Below are positions 23,866 to 33,058 of a DNA stretch of 64,000 nt, one piece after another. The DNA comes from CBDIDH01 sp965277595 (lineage in GTDB: Bacteria > Planctomycetota > Planctomycetia > Isosphaerales > Isosphaeraceae), in the NCBI GenBank assembly GCA_965277595.1, contig CBDIDH010000001.1:1550001-1614000 (forward strand), read 5' to 3'. The translations under genes were made by a program, and so were the position numbers. Under the pieces are notes generated by a model. That model saw nothing but the letters and a program-made list of their open reading frames with translations, had not been told where the DNA came from and searched no databases. Position 1 is the first letter of the stretch. The number at the start of each line of letters is the position of its first letter.

Positions 23866-25539
23866 ATGGGAATGGAGTCCGCGGTCGAAGGTTCGGAAAG
23901 CGAGCCGCTGGAGGTGGCGCCGGCGGATGTTGATGGGTTCTGGGGAGTGACGTGGATCGCCTCGGCGACGGCGGGATTCGTGGCGTTGGGAATCTTGCTC
24001 AGAGTCGCGCGTTACCTGTTGAAGTTCCCGCTCTGGTGCGACGAGACGATGATCGCGGCGAATTTCCTCGACCGCGGATATGTTGATTTGTTTCGACCGC
24101 TCGATTATCGGCAAGTGAGTCCCGTGCTTTTTCTGGTGATCGAGTTAACGGCGGTGAAGCTTTTGGGGTTCTCGGAAATGAGTCTCCGGCTCTTTCCGAT
24201 GCTCTGCGGGGTGGCGAGTGTGCCGCTCTTTCGGCACGCGGCGGGGCGTGTACTCAAAGGCCTGCCGCTCTTGTTGGCGGTGGCGATCTTCGCGGTCGCG
24301 GGATGGCCCTTGCGGTATGTCGCGGAGGTCAAACCGTATGCGTCGGACCTCTTTGTCTCGCTCGTCTTGCTGACGCTGGCCCTGGAATGGGTGCGAAAAC
24401 GCGAGAAATCGGCGTGGCTATGGGCCTTGGCCGTGGCGGCGCCGGTGTCGGTGGCGGTGTCGCTGCCGGCTGTTTTCGTGGTGGGGGGCGTCGGCGTCGC
24501 CTTGCTGATTCCGGTCGTGAAGACGAGACGGAACAACGCCTGGCTCGCACTGTTCACGGGAAATCTCGCGGCGGCGGCGGTCTTTTTGAGTCTTGCACGT
24601 TTTTACAAGACGGCGCCTCAGGATCACGACTACTTTCATCAAGCCTGGGCGGCGGCCTTTCCCCCTTTCAATGGATTGGGACAACTCATTTCCTGGCTCT
24701 GTGATGTTCACACGGGATTTATGTTCGCCTATCCCGAAGGGGGAGCGCGGGGAGCAAGTACCTTGACCTTCCTCGCCTTCGCGACGGCGGGCGTCGTGCT
24801 TGTTCGACGCGGTCGATCGACGATTGCGGGACTGTGCCTGATGCCGTTTCTTCTGGCACTGGTTGCGGCGACAATTCATCGGTATCCGTACGGCGTGAGT
24901 GCGCGAACAACCCAGTATGCGGCGCCCGCGATCTGTTTACTGACCGGCCTGGGAACAGCCTTCGCGCTGTCGAAAATTCGAGGCGATGCGGTCCGAGGTC
25001 GCTGGCTGATGGGGATCGTGGGAGCACTGGCCGTACTTGGTCTGGCCCGACTCGGCGCGGATATGTACCAACCTTATAAAACAGTCACCGACGCACGTGT
25101 GCGTGCCTTTGCTCAATGGTTCTGGAGTGAACAGGCGCGGGGGGGCGTGGTCGTCTGCGCAAAGAACGATTTAAGTTTGACATTTGATCCGGGACACTGG
25201 ACGCGGGATGCGACCGACACGTACCTTTCGTATCAGCGGATCTACTCGCCAAGACACGCGGCGGGGAGGCGCGCGGAACTGGACGAGGTTTCGCAAAATC
25301 GACCGTTGAGGGTCGTGCTGTTCAATGAGTTCGCGGAGAGTACAGAGGCGGGTAAAATCTGGTTTGCAAGCATGCTGGAGCGATACAATTTCGTGCGCGT
25401 TGTTCCGTATCCGGTCAGCTCGCTTGAGCGGAAGATCGGCCCAACATGGGATGAAATCTATGTTGTTTATGAGTTCACGCCGAAGATTCCGCTGTCGCCA
25501 GCCTTGACGGGGGTTCCCGCGCCCGCGACACGGCGATGA
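23866..25539 (+). CDS. GT39-like polytopic membrane glycosyltransferase
   Basis: The 557-residue protein has about ten or more membrane helices and the hallmark of GT-C enzymes of the ArnT/PMT type: an acidic pair in the first large loop (FPLWCDETMIAANFLDRG, near residue 60), followed by DYRQVSPVLFLVIE and RLFPMLCGVASV. Such enzymes transfer sugars from polyprenyl-phosphate donors to proteins or lipids at the outer face of the inner membrane. Substrate is unknown. Its stop overlaps the next start (ATGA), making it the first gene of the chromate-transporter/methyltransferase/Mo-storage run. Confidence 0.8.
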   Translation: MGMESAVEGSESEPLEVAPADVDGFWGVTWIASATAGFVALGILLRVARYLLKFPLWCDETMIAANFLDRGYVDLFRPLDYRQVSPVLFLVIELTAVKLLGFSEMSLRLFPMLCGVASVPLFRHAAGRVLKGLPLLLAVAIFAVAGWPLRYVAEVKPYASDLFVSLVLLTLALEWVRKREKSAWLWALAVAAPVSVAVSLPAVFVVGGVGVALLIPVVKTRRNNAWLALFTGNLAAAAVFLSLARFYKTAPQDHDYFHQAWAAAFPPFNGLGQLISWLCDVHTGFMFAYPEGGARGASTLTFLAFATAGVVLVRRGRSTIAGLCLMPFLLALVAATIHRYPYGVSARTTQYAAPAICLLTGLGTAFALSKIRGDAVRGRWLMGIVGALAVLGLARLGADMYQPYKTVTDARVRAFAQWFWSEQARGGVVVCAKNDLSLTFDPGHWTRDATDTYLSYQRIYSPRHAAGRRAELDEVSQNRPLRVVLFNEFAESTEAGKIWFASMLERYNFVRVVPYPVSSLERKIGPTWDEIYVVYEFTPKIPLSPALTGVPAPATRR

Positions 25540-26168
25540 AGCGCGCGGGACGCTGGCGTCGGCTTTCAAAATGGTTGAGAAAACGAGGACGAAGACGAAG
25601 ACGAACGTCGGGCGTGGCGTTATCGGTGATTGCCTGGGAGTTTTCGCGGATCGGCGCGACGGCCTTTGGCGGGCAAGGGGCGGTGCTCGTGCTTGTGGAA
25701 AGGGCCTGGGTCGTCGACCGAAATTGCCTCTCGGCCTCGGAGATTGACGAGGCATGGACGAGAGCGAGGGTCTTGCCTGGGTCGACGGTCGTGGCGTTCG
25801 CGTCGGGGGTCGGGCACAGACTCGGGGGTTGGAGAGGGTCGCTTGTCGCGACATTGGCGTATTTGTGTCCGTCAATGATGCTGATGTTGGTGCTTGGCGT
25901 TTGTTTTGAAGCGGCACCCGCGAGTTTGTTTGCGCCGGGGGTTGTCGGCGGAATCAAGGCGGCGGTCGCGGGTCTGCTTCTGGCGACGGCCTGGAAACGC
26001 GGGCGCGACCTGCTGCGAGACTCGACTTTGCGGACGATCGCCGGGGGAACGCTCTTGCTGGCAGTCACGGTGCCGGTGCATGTGGTGCTTCTGGTCGTTG
26101 TCGCGGGGACGATCGGGGCGATCATGCGGCCTGCTGGGGGGGGTGAGGGACGGGGAAAGGGGCGTTGA
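25536..26168 (+). CDS. chrA: Chromate (CHR) transporter, first half
   Basis: A very basic N-terminus (runs of Arg up to residue 24) precedes a short-chain CHR domain: EFSRIGATAFGGQGAVLVLVERAWV, then ARVLPGSTVVAFASGVGHRLGGWRG and several hydrophobic helices. CHR proteins export or import oxyanions (chromate, sulfate). Two short CHR proteins encoded in tandem form a functional pair, homologous to the two halves of long ChrA. The start overlaps the previous stop and its own stop overlaps the next start. Confidence 0.85.
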   Translation: MKRAGRWRRLSKWLRKRGRRRRRTSGVALSVIAWEFSRIGATAFGGQGAVLVLVERAWVVDRNCLSASEIDEAWTRARVLPGSTVVAFASGVGHRLGGWRGSLVATLAYLCPSMMLMLVLGVCFEAAPASLFAPGVVGGIKAAVAGLLLATAWKRGRDLLRDSTLRTIAGGTLLLAVTVPVHVVLLVVVAGTIGAIMRPAGGGEGRGKGR

Positions 26169-26683
26169 TGCTCTGGTTGCTTTTCTGGCAATTTCTGGCC
26201 ATCAGCGCGGTGGCGTTTGGAGGGGGGGTAACGGTCACGCTGGTCGAGCGCGTGGCCGTGCGCGAGCAGGGGTGGGTCAGCGACGGCGAGTTCGCGACCG
26301 CCTTTGCGTTCGGGCAGGCCGCGCCCGGACCCGCGCAGGTTGTGGCGACCTTTATCGGCTATCGCGCGGCGGGTTTCGCTGGGGCTTGCGCGGCGACGCT
26401 AGGCGCTTTTCTGATCCCCTGGGCATTGGGCCTGGCCCTGAGCGGCGGAGCGCGTCGGCTGGGAGATCGGCCGGGGTTACGTGGTTTCATGAAGGGGGCG
26501 ACGGCGGCATCGATCGGCCTGATTGCCGTGACCGCGATCGCGCTGCTCGGCGGGCAGGGGAATCGGATCGGGGCTTTCGCGATCGGAATGGGGGCCTTTG
26601 GCGTCGCGGCGAGAACAAACGTTCATCCGATTGTCATTCTGATCGCGGGCGCGCTGGTGGGAGCGATAGTCGGCCTGGGCTAA
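26168..26683 (+). CDS. chrA: Chromate (CHR) transporter, second half
   Basis: The 171-residue protein shows the second CHR half: FLAISAVAFGGGVTVTLVERV, then FAFGQAAPGPAQVVATFIGYRAAG and four further hydrophobic helices. The ATG at 26168 (TGATG overlap with the previous stop) is preferred to the TTG three bases earlier. It must pair with the upstream half to form a transporter. Its position before molybdenum-storage genes suggests the natural substrate may be molybdate or tungstate instead of chromate, which is inference. Confidence 0.85.
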   Translation: MLWLLFWQFLAISAVAFGGGVTVTLVERVAVREQGWVSDGEFATAFAFGQAAPGPAQVVATFIGYRAAGFAGACAATLGAFLIPWALGLALSGGARRLGDRPGLRGFMKGATAASIGLIAVTAIALLGGQGNRIGAFAIGMGAFGVAARTNVHPIVILIAGALVGAIVGLG

Positions 26684-26738
26684 TTTTTGTGGCGGAAATG
26701 ATTGGCGAGGGGGGGTTGGGGTGATAAAGTGTCGACCC

Positions 26739-27527
26739 ATGATCGCATTTGAAGAGACCGCCGCCCATTATGATCGATTTCGAACCTTGCCGGAGCCGGT
26801 TCCGCAGTCGATACGCGATGCGGTGCGGACGAGGTCGCCGTCGCTCCAAGGCACAGACGCGGGGATTCTTGAAGTTGGCGTCGGAACGGGGCGGATTGGC
26901 CTTGCCTTTGTCGAGGCGGGGGATGCGTATGTCGGGGCCGATCCGTCGCGGGCGATGCTGGATCAGTTCGCAGGCAAGGCGAAACGCCGGCATTTGCCAG
27001 TGCCCGAACTGGTGCAGGCCGATGGAACGCTCTTGCCCTTCGCGGAATCGACCTTCGGGGCGGTCTTGATCGTGCAGGTTCTGAGCGGACTGGGAGGGTG
27101 GAAGGACCTGCTCCGTGAATCGAGGCGCGTCCTGAGACCGGGGGGTGTCCTGGTGCTCGGGCAAACGATCAAACCGGCGGGGGGCGTGGATGATCGGATG
27201 CGAACACGTCTGGCCGAGATTCTGGCCGGAATGGGGGTCGCGTGGCGGCGGCCGGGGGCGAATCGTGAGGAGTCGCGAACCTTTCTGAGTGCGGAGGCCG
27301 CGCCAATGGAGAAGGTCAACGCGGCGAGTTGGATGTCGGCTCGATCGCCGCGGGCGTTTCTGGATCGAAAAGCGTTTGGAGCACGCTTTGTCGCCTTGCC
27401 GGAGGTGATTCGCGCGGAGGCGCTTGGCCAACTGGCCGCCTGGGCGGAGGATACGTTCGGTGGGCTGGACGTCGAAATTGACGAGGCGTATCGATTTGAA
27501 GTCGACTTTTATGCGTTACCATCTTGA
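26739..27527 (+). CDS. SAM-dependent methyltransferase (class I)
   Basis: The 262-residue protein has motif I ILEVGVGTGRIGLAFVEAG (near residue 43), an acidic loop GADPSRAML, motif around LPFAESTFGAVLIVQVL and the RVLRPGGVLVLGQT strand, as in UbiE/Methyltransf_11 enzymes. The acceptor is unknown. The first in-frame codon GTG 26721 is upstream, but the ATG at 26739 gives the usual start IAFEETAAHYDR. It lies 18 bp before the Mo-storage genes in the same run. Confidence 0.83.
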   Translation: MIAFEETAAHYDRFRTLPEPVPQSIRDAVRTRSPSLQGTDAGILEVGVGTGRIGLAFVEAGDAYVGADPSRAMLDQFAGKAKRRHLPVPELVQADGTLLPFAESTFGAVLIVQVLSGLGGWKDLLRESRRVLRPGGVLVLGQTIKPAGGVDDRMRTRLAEILAGMGVAWRRPGANREESRTFLSAEAAPMEKVNAASWMSARSPRAFLDRKAFGARFVALPEVIRAEALGQLAAWAEDTFGGLDVEIDEAYRFEVDFYALPS

Positions 27528-27545
27528 CACTTGAGAGGAAGGCTG

Positions 27546-28394
27546 ATGAACGAGGCGGATCGATTCGCCACGGGGGCGGGGATGGGCGACCTGCTTTTGA
27601 AGGGGTCGCTGACCGAGGAAGCCAGGTTGAGGGCGACGGAGTCCGCGCAGGATTACCCGATTTTGCCGTGGCTGAACGTGGTCAAGATCGGCGGTCAGAG
27701 CATCATGGATCGGGGGCGGTCGGCGGTCTTGCCCCTGGTGGACGAGGTGGTGGCCAACCTGGGCAAGCACAGGATGTTGCTGGGGACAGGGGCGGGAACA
27801 CGCGCAAGGCATATTTACAGCATTGCGATTGATCTCGGCTTGCCCGTCGGCGTCTTGACCGTGCTGGGGACGGCGGTTGCCTGGCAGAATGCGCAGATGC
27901 TGCATTACCTGCTGGCGAAGCATGGAATTCCCTTCGTCGAGCCAGAAGGGTTCAGCATTGTTCCGCATTATTTGATGGAACGAGGCGCGGTGGTGGCGCA
28001 GGGGATGCCGCCGTACAAGCTCTGGGAGCAGAATCCGGTGATCGGGCGGATTCCGCCGCAAAGGACGGATACCGGCTGCTTCTTGATGGCAGAGGTCTTT
28101 GGCGCAAGGAAGATGATCTACGTCAAGGATGAAGATGGGTTGTATACAAATGACCCCAAGAAGGATGCGTCGGCTGTTCATATTCCGAGAATTTCGTTGG
28201 AAGAGTTGAGGGCGCGTGATCTTGATGATCTGATCGTCGAGCGCGCTGTGCTGGACCTGATGGTGAACGCCAGGCACGTCCGCGAGATTCAATTCGTCAA
28301 TGGTTTGAAACCAGGTCAACTCACCGCCGCGCTTGAAGGGGAACCGGTGGGGACGATCGTTTACCACGAGACCAGCAACGGAGTCGCGTCATGA
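27546..28394 (+). CDS. mosB: Molybdenum storage protein subunit beta-like (MosB)
   Basis: The 282-residue amino-acid-kinase-fold protein matches MoSto. It has the ATP site VVKIGGQSIMDRG (about 45-57), GAGTRARHIYSIAIDLGLPVG, the RIPPQRTDTGCFLMAEVFGA segment, and KDEDGLYTNDPKKDASA followed by RDLDDLIVERAVL, which match Azotobacter MosB almost word for word. MoSto forms an alpha3-beta3 cage in the cytoplasm that packs molybdate or tungstate as polyoxo clusters using ATP. The ATG at 27546 is favoured because GAGGAAGG lies just before it. The stop overlaps the next start. Confidence 0.9.
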   Translation: MNEADRFATGAGMGDLLLKGSLTEEARLRATESAQDYPILPWLNVVKIGGQSIMDRGRSAVLPLVDEVVANLGKHRMLLGTGAGTRARHIYSIAIDLGLPVGVLTVLGTAVAWQNAQMLHYLLAKHGIPFVEPEGFSIVPHYLMERGAVVAQGMPPYKLWEQNPVIGRIPPQRTDTGCFLMAEVFGARKMIYVKDEDGLYTNDPKKDASAVHIPRISLEELRARDLDDLIVERAVLDLMVNARHVREIQFVNGLKPGQLTAALEGEPVGTIVYHETSNGVAS

Positions 28395-29209
28395 CGGGGG
28401 AGTCGACCGGGGCGAGGCATGTGACGTCGAGGTTGATGAGAGAGTCGCTTGTGGATAAGTCGGTGCTCTCCGCCACCGAGTCGCCGGTGAGGGCGATCTT
28501 GCCGCATGTGAATGTGATCAAAATTGGCGGTCGATCGATCATGGATCGAGGACGCGCGGCGCTCTTCCCTTTGATCGATGAGATTGTCGCGAACCAGGCC
28601 AACTACACGCAGATTCTCGGCGTCGGAGCGGGGTTGAGGTCGCGGCATATCCTCTCGGTCGGCCTTGATCTCGGCCTGCCGACGGGTGTGCTGGCGACCT
28701 TGAGCGCCAAGGACGCGGCACAGAATGCCTATATGGTGTCGTGCTTGCTCGCGAAGAATGGTTTTGTGTACCTGGAGGCGCCGTTTCTGGTGCAGCTCTT
28801 GCCGGCGATGCTCGCCGCGGCCAAGGGGGCGGTCTTCAACGGGGTTCCACCGTATGACCTCTGGGAGCACCCCCCCGCCATTGGCAAGATTCCGCCGCAC
28901 AGGACGGATACGGGGTCGTATCTCGTGGCCGAGGTCTTTGGCGCAAGGAAAATGATTTTTGTCAAGGATGTCGATGGGCTCTATTCGAGCGATCCGGCGA
29001 CCGATGAAAAGGCCAAGTTCATCGAGCGGATCTCGGCCGCGGAGTTGCTCGAAAGGAAGCTGACGACCTTACCGATCGACCGGGCCGTCGTCGAATTGTT
29101 GACGACCGCGAAGCTTGCCAGGGAAATTCAGATCATCAACGGCCTGGTGCCGGGGAACCTGACGCGAGCGCTCGCGGGGGAGCCAGTGGGGACGGTGATT
29201 CATGCATGA
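28391..29209 (+). CDS. mosA: Molybdenum storage protein subunit alpha-like (MosA)
   Basis: This second paralogue (272 residues) shares the MoSto landmarks: NVIKIGGRSIMDRG, GVGAGLRSRHILSVGLDLGLP, KIPPHRTDTGSYLVAEVFGA, FVKDVDGLYSSDP and INGLVPGNLTRALAGEPVGT. The less conserved stretch AAELLERKLTTLPIDRAVVELL is closer to the alpha subunit. Together with the overlapping upstream gene it gives the two subunits needed for the heterohexameric storage cage. No nitrogenase gene is visible; the Mo/W consumer in this window is the formate dehydrogenase at 60.7-64 kb. Confidence 0.87.
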   Translation: MTGESTGARHVTSRLMRESLVDKSVLSATESPVRAILPHVNVIKIGGRSIMDRGRAALFPLIDEIVANQANYTQILGVGAGLRSRHILSVGLDLGLPTGVLATLSAKDAAQNAYMVSCLLAKNGFVYLEAPFLVQLLPAMLAAAKGAVFNGVPPYDLWEHPPAIGKIPPHRTDTGSYLVAEVFGARKMIFVKDVDGLYSSDPATDEKAKFIERISAAELLERKLTTLPIDRAVVELLTTAKLAREIQIINGLVPGNLTRALAGEPVGTVIHA

Positions 29210-29239
29210 ATAGGGGGAGGAAACGAAGAGAAAAAATTG

Positions 29240-29320
29240 AAATGACCGATGACCGATGACCAAATGAATGGAATTCATGGGGAAGGAGTTGGTTATCAAA
29301 AAACGTTGGTCATCGGTCGG
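29240..29320. repeat. TGACCRA-heptamer palindromic repeat, copy A2
   Basis: AATGACCGATGACCGATGAC at the left pairs with TTGGTCATCGGTCGG at the right, leaving a loop of about 40 nt containing GAATTC. It lies between the convergent mosA gene and the leftward gene ending at 29333 and may also serve as a transcript end. The outer ends seen in later copies are not recognisable here. Confidence 0.7.
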
Positions 29321-29332
29321 AGACAGGCGGGA

Positions 29333-30436
29333 TTATTTTCCGGAGACGGGTTTCTTGTAGCGGACGCTGACCGAGGCGAGGGCCTGGCCGATGACGACGG
29401 AAGTTTCCTGGTATTGCTGATTCACGGTGTCGCCCGAGCCGACGCTGAAGTCTTCGCCCTTGGCGCCGGCGGGTTCGGTCGTCGTGTGAAAGCAGGCGGT
29501 GACCGTGCCAACGGGAGCGCGGCTCTTGAGCTTCGCGGCGAGCCCTTCATCAAGGCCGGTCACGAGAAAAGCCCTGGATTCCTTGTTCGAAACGTGCCAG
29601 CCGGGAATCATGACCTGGGATCTGGGCTCGATGAGGACATGGGTATAGGCCTTGTTCTCGCTGATGGAGAAGATGCTCAGGCCGTCGATGTGAAGGGAGA
29701 CGGCGACGCGCTTGTCGGTATCGTTGATGAGACGGATGCCGAAGACCTCGTCTTTGGTCAGGGGGACGAAGGCGACGCCGTTGCTTTGCGAAGGGGGGCG
29801 AGGGGTGAAGTTGCCCGCTTGCTTGACGTCGATCTCGATGGCGAGATCGTTGCGATCGCCGGCGGAAACTCGGGCATCGTTCACCTTGGTGGTGCTGCCG
29901 GGGTCGGAGATCGCGACGCGAAGCGCCTGATCGCGCGCCGCGCGGACGTCGGGGTTGGCGGTCTCGTCCCCCTGGGGAAGGGAGACGGAAAGGCCGAGGA
30001 GAATGCTGATCGCGGAGGGGTCGCGGATCGTCCGTTCGATGGTATCGAGGGCGTTGCCGTCGCGGTCTTCCACTTCGAGCTTGAGGACGACGACCTTGAG
30101 CTTGGTCGCGGGATCGTCGCTCGCCCGGTACTTGCCGGAGATGCCGATGTTCGCGGTATCCTCAACCTTGATTTTTTCCCTGGTGAGACCGTCGGCGAGG
30201 AACTTGGCGATTCCGGGGCCTCCCGTGGCTTTTTGAGCGGCGGGGCCTTCGATCTGGCTGATCGAAACGGACGAAGCGTTTTTCTGGGCGAGAAGGTTCT
30301 TGATCCGAGGGACGATGTCGGCCAGGTCCTTGAAGGCTTCGCCAGCGTGCGCGGAGGACGAAGAGGCGAAAGACGCGGCCAGCGCCAGGCCGAGCGCGAC
30401 GAAGGTCTGAGTTTTCCACACGGAAGGCGTCTCCAT
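29333..30436 (-). CDS. Secreted protein with the caspase-associated two-domain module
   Basis: Starting at 30436 the protein has a clear signal peptide (TFVALGLALAASFASSSSAHA). The first half, SSVSISQIEGPAAQKATGGPGIAKFLADGL then GISGKYRASDD, resembles CsgG/FlgO-type lipoprotein-like domains. The second half (FGIRLINDTDKRVAVSLHIDGLS ... YKKP) is a beta domain. Both halves are recognisably similar to the C-terminal half of the caspase-like protein at 33059-35131. It is the last gene of a leftward set of four (caspase, Tyr-rich protein, di-heme protein, this). Function is unknown; it may be a non-catalytic partner or regulator of the caspase. Confidence 0.65.
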   Translation of the reverse strand: METPSVWKTQTFVALGLALAASFASSSSAHAGEAFKDLADIVPRIKNLLAQKNASSVSISQIEGPAAQKATGGPGIAKFLADGLTREKIKVEDTANIGISGKYRASDDPATKLKVVVLKLEVEDRDGNALDTIERTIRDPSAISILLGLSVSLPQGDETANPDVRAARDQALRVAISDPGSTTKVNDARVSAGDRNDLAIEIDVKQAGNFTPRPPSQSNGVAFVPLTKDEVFGIRLINDTDKRVAVSLHIDGLSIFSISENKAYTHVLIEPRSQVMIPGWHVSNKESRAFLVTGLDEGLAAKLKSRAPVGTVTACFHTTTEPAGAKGEDFSVGSGDTVNQQYQETSVVIGQALASVSVRYKKPVSGK

Positions 30437-30498
30437 CCAGAGGCGATCGGCCGGGTTCAGGCCTTCGGTCGATTGGTTGATCGGTCGGTCTTCATGGA

Positions 30499-32265
30499 TC
30501 AATAATGAAAAGGGGTGGCGAGGCGGAGCGTGAGCGCGGCCTCTTGCAGGAGAGAGTTCCCCTGGCGGAGCGATTCCCACTGGTCGCGCTTGATCGGTGT
30601 TTTCTGGCCGAGTGGGCCGAGGCCGATCCGACGGAGCGCGGGGTTGGATCGGATCGCGGCTTCGAGGGTCGCGGGGTCCGCCAAGCCAAGCTCCTGCGCG
30701 GCGATTTCAAGAGTAACGTCCTTGTTATATCGACGCGTGATCAGGTCGGAGATTGGTTCGGCGAAGTCGCGGATGTCCTTGTCGCGGGACTCGCCGTCCT
30801 TGAGGAAAGGGGCGCAGGAGGCGTCGAGAGCGCGAAGGAAGCGGTCCTCATCGCGATGAATAAGGGCGTCCATCGCGGGAGTTTTGAGATAGAGGCGGTC
30901 GATCTCGTCGCGATAGGCGCCGTCGAGTCCGTGACCGCCGCGGACCTCATCCTTGAGGCCGCCGATGACGCCGTGTTTGTGGCAGGCCATGCACGAAAGG
31001 CCGGCGACGATGACCGGGGTGCCGGAGGTGCGGAAGGAGTCCTCGACGATGTCGATCGGGCCGTCGTCGATCCGTTTCCCCTTGCCGTCAACGAGCATGT
31101 AGCCTTGCAGGCCGTTGGGGAGGTTGAAGAGGATCTCGCCGCCATCGGGGTGAAAACCGTGTGAGGCGGACGGATTCTCGGCGGTATCGGGGCCGAGCGG
31201 GAATTCGAAGATGGAGCCTTTCGCGTTGTTGGCGCGGAAGTCAAAACTGCGCCAGTAAGCGCCATAGGCGGCGGAATGGCGTTCGACGACGCGATTCTGG
31301 GCGGAAACGCCACTGTGGGCGAAGCCGGATCGAGCAACCTTGCTCTGGGCGAGGTCGCGGGAGACGTCGACGCGGAGTTGTTGTTCCAGCTCGGCGGCGG
31401 TCTCGGGAAGCTTGAGGATCTGGCGGTAAAAGGGGGGGCGCGAGGCGTGGGCAACGAACCAGTCGGCGCGCAGGTAAGGTAAGACAGTGCCGGAAAGCTG
31501 CTCGACCTCGGAGGCGAGGTCACGCACGGATTCGTCGGCGGATCGGCTGAAGGTGAGGCCGTACGGATAGGCGCGGAGCAAGCTTTGCCAGCCTTCGGAG
31601 CGGTCCCAGCCGAGGTCGCGGAGGTCAACGGCGAGCACGGTTTTGCCGGGATCGACCGCGCGGGGGACGACGATCTCAGTTTCATAACTGAGGCTATTGA
31701 CCAGCTTGGAGAGCGCGGCGAGGGCGAGTTTCAGGTCGTCGGGCTGGACCGATCGATTATTGGAAAGGTTCGCGAGGGTGAAGTAGCGGAAGAAGGGGCG
31801 GTCCTCGTTGCGCGCCTTGCGGAGGTCGTCGCGGACGGAGCGGAGGACGTCAACCTCGGTAAGGAAGTTGCGCGAGACACGCTCGGGAAGAGGAAACGGA
31901 GCGCCCGATTCGATCCAGTGTTTGAGTGCGGTTTTCTCGGCGTCGGTGGGGCGGGGATTATCGTCGTCGGGGGGCATGTCGGCCGAGATGGCGACACGTT
32001 TCCAGATCAAGGAAGCGGTGGGATCTCCGGGCTTGATGTAGCTGAGGCGAGGCCGACGCGCGTCGCCGCGAGGGGCAACCAGGAGGTCGCGGTCCAACAC
32101 ATTGTAGCGCGGCACTTCAAAGCTCACGCCGTGGCAGCGGTAACAGTATTTCTTGAGAAAGTCGTACCCCTGCGCGGCGGGATCGTGATCATTCCCCGCC
32201 GCGAAGGAAGCGAAGGAACCGAGCACGACCGCGGCGCAGCAACCGACAACCAGGCGTACGCGCAT
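30499..32265 (-). CDS. Secreted cytochrome c-like protein with two heme motifs
   Basis: The start at 32265 gives a signal peptide (LVVGCCAAVVLGSFASFAAG). The first CxxCH is CYRCH (Cys41, Cys44, His45), followed by planctomycete-cytochrome-like DMPPDDDNPRP where the Met may be the axial ligand. A second motif CMACH lies near residue 425, in GLSCMACHKHGVIGG. The long middle part (SGAPFPLP, RPFFRYFTLANLSNN) is known from proteins next to planctomycete caspases and serine proteases but has no assigned role. It lies between the caspase and its module-sharing partner. Confidence 0.75.
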   Translation of the reverse strand: MRVRLVVGCCAAVVLGSFASFAAGNDHDPAAQGYDFLKKYCYRCHGVSFEVPRYNVLDRDLLVAPRGDARRPRLSYIKPGDPTASLIWKRVAISADMPPDDDNPRPTDAEKTALKHWIESGAPFPLPERVSRNFLTEVDVLRSVRDDLRKARNEDRPFFRYFTLANLSNNRSVQPDDLKLALAALSKLVNSLSYETEIVVPRAVDPGKTVLAVDLRDLGWDRSEGWQSLLRAYPYGLTFSRSADESVRDLASEVEQLSGTVLPYLRADWFVAHASRPPFYRQILKLPETAAELEQQLRVDVSRDLAQSKVARSGFAHSGVSAQNRVVERHSAAYGAYWRSFDFRANNAKGSIFEFPLGPDTAENPSASHGFHPDGGEILFNLPNGLQGYMLVDGKGKRIDDGPIDIVEDSFRTSGTPVIVAGLSCMACHKHGVIGGLKDEVRGGHGLDGAYRDEIDRLYLKTPAMDALIHRDEDRFLRALDASCAPFLKDGESRDKDIRDFAEPISDLITRRYNKDVTLEIAAQELGLADPATLEAAIRSNPALRRIGLGPLGQKTPIKRDQWESLRQGNSLLQEAALTLRLATPFHY

Positions 32266-32404
32266 GGGAACCCCTTCAAGAACGCGCCGGGCGGAGACCG
32301 AGGGCAACGACGCGCCGGTCTCGCGTTGACCTCATGCAGCGGCGAGACCGGCGGAAGCCATTCCAGACAGACGATTTACGACGACCGCTGTTCGATCCAG
32401 CGGT

Positions 32405-32863
32405 TCAGTTGGACTTGGCCTTTTCGGGGTCCTTGGGGACGTTTTCGGGCGGGGTGGCCATCTTCACGTCATCCTTGGCGCCGGGGATGGTGGGCATCGG
32501 GGCGGGCTTGGGGAAGGCGTCTTCGGGGATATCCTTCAACTCTTTCTTGCGGTCCTTGGGGGCGAGCATGGAGTAGTGATCGTCGCCCTTCGAGCCGATC
32601 TCGTAGCGGCCCCAGTAGACGTTGCTTGAGGGATTGTAGTAGTAGATGTAGCGCGGTTGGGACGGATAGTAAATGCAGTAATTGTATTCGTAGGTAACCT
32701 GGGTGACGGTGGTCCGAAAATAGTAGTTAGTGTAGTAGTAGCCGTAGTTCGTGTTGTAGTTCCAGGAGTTGTCGTAATACTGCCGGTAGCCGCCGGCTCG
32801 CGCCGTGGTCGACGAGAGGGCGAGGCCGAGGACAAGCAGGGTGACTTTCGCGAGTCGAGACAT
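32405..32863 (-). CDS. Small secreted Tyr/Asn-rich protein
   Basis: A signal peptide (LAKVTLLVLGLALSSTTARA) precedes about 75 residues dense in Tyr, Asn and Thr (YNTNYGYYYTNYYFRTT). A charged, Pro-rich tail (DIPEDAFPKPAPMPTIPG) follows. No catalytic motif is present. The start was set at ATG 32863 rather than three codons upstream. It belongs to the leftward caspase gene set. The Tyr-rich part suggests a wall or surface matrix protein. Confidence 0.7.
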   Translation of the reverse strand: MSRLAKVTLLVLGLALSSTTARAGGYRQYYDNSWNYNTNYGYYYTNYYFRTTVTQVTYEYNYCIYYPSQPRYIYYYNPSSNVYWGRYEIGSKGDDHYSMLAPKDRKKELKDIPEDAFPKPAPMPTIPGAKDDVKMATPPENVPKDPEKAKSN

Positions 32864-33058
32864 GATCAACACTCCAGACCAGGAAGGAACGGGGGGTATT
32901 GGTCGAGATCGAGCGGCCGATTGCGCGCGATGGCCGAAATTTTCAGGATCAACGCGTTGCAGACGTGTCTCAGGCGATTGTTGTTGACGATTTGGAATAC
33001 CTTATGAACTGGCGAATGCGGTTGCAAGAAATTTCGATTTATTTGCGACAAAATTATC

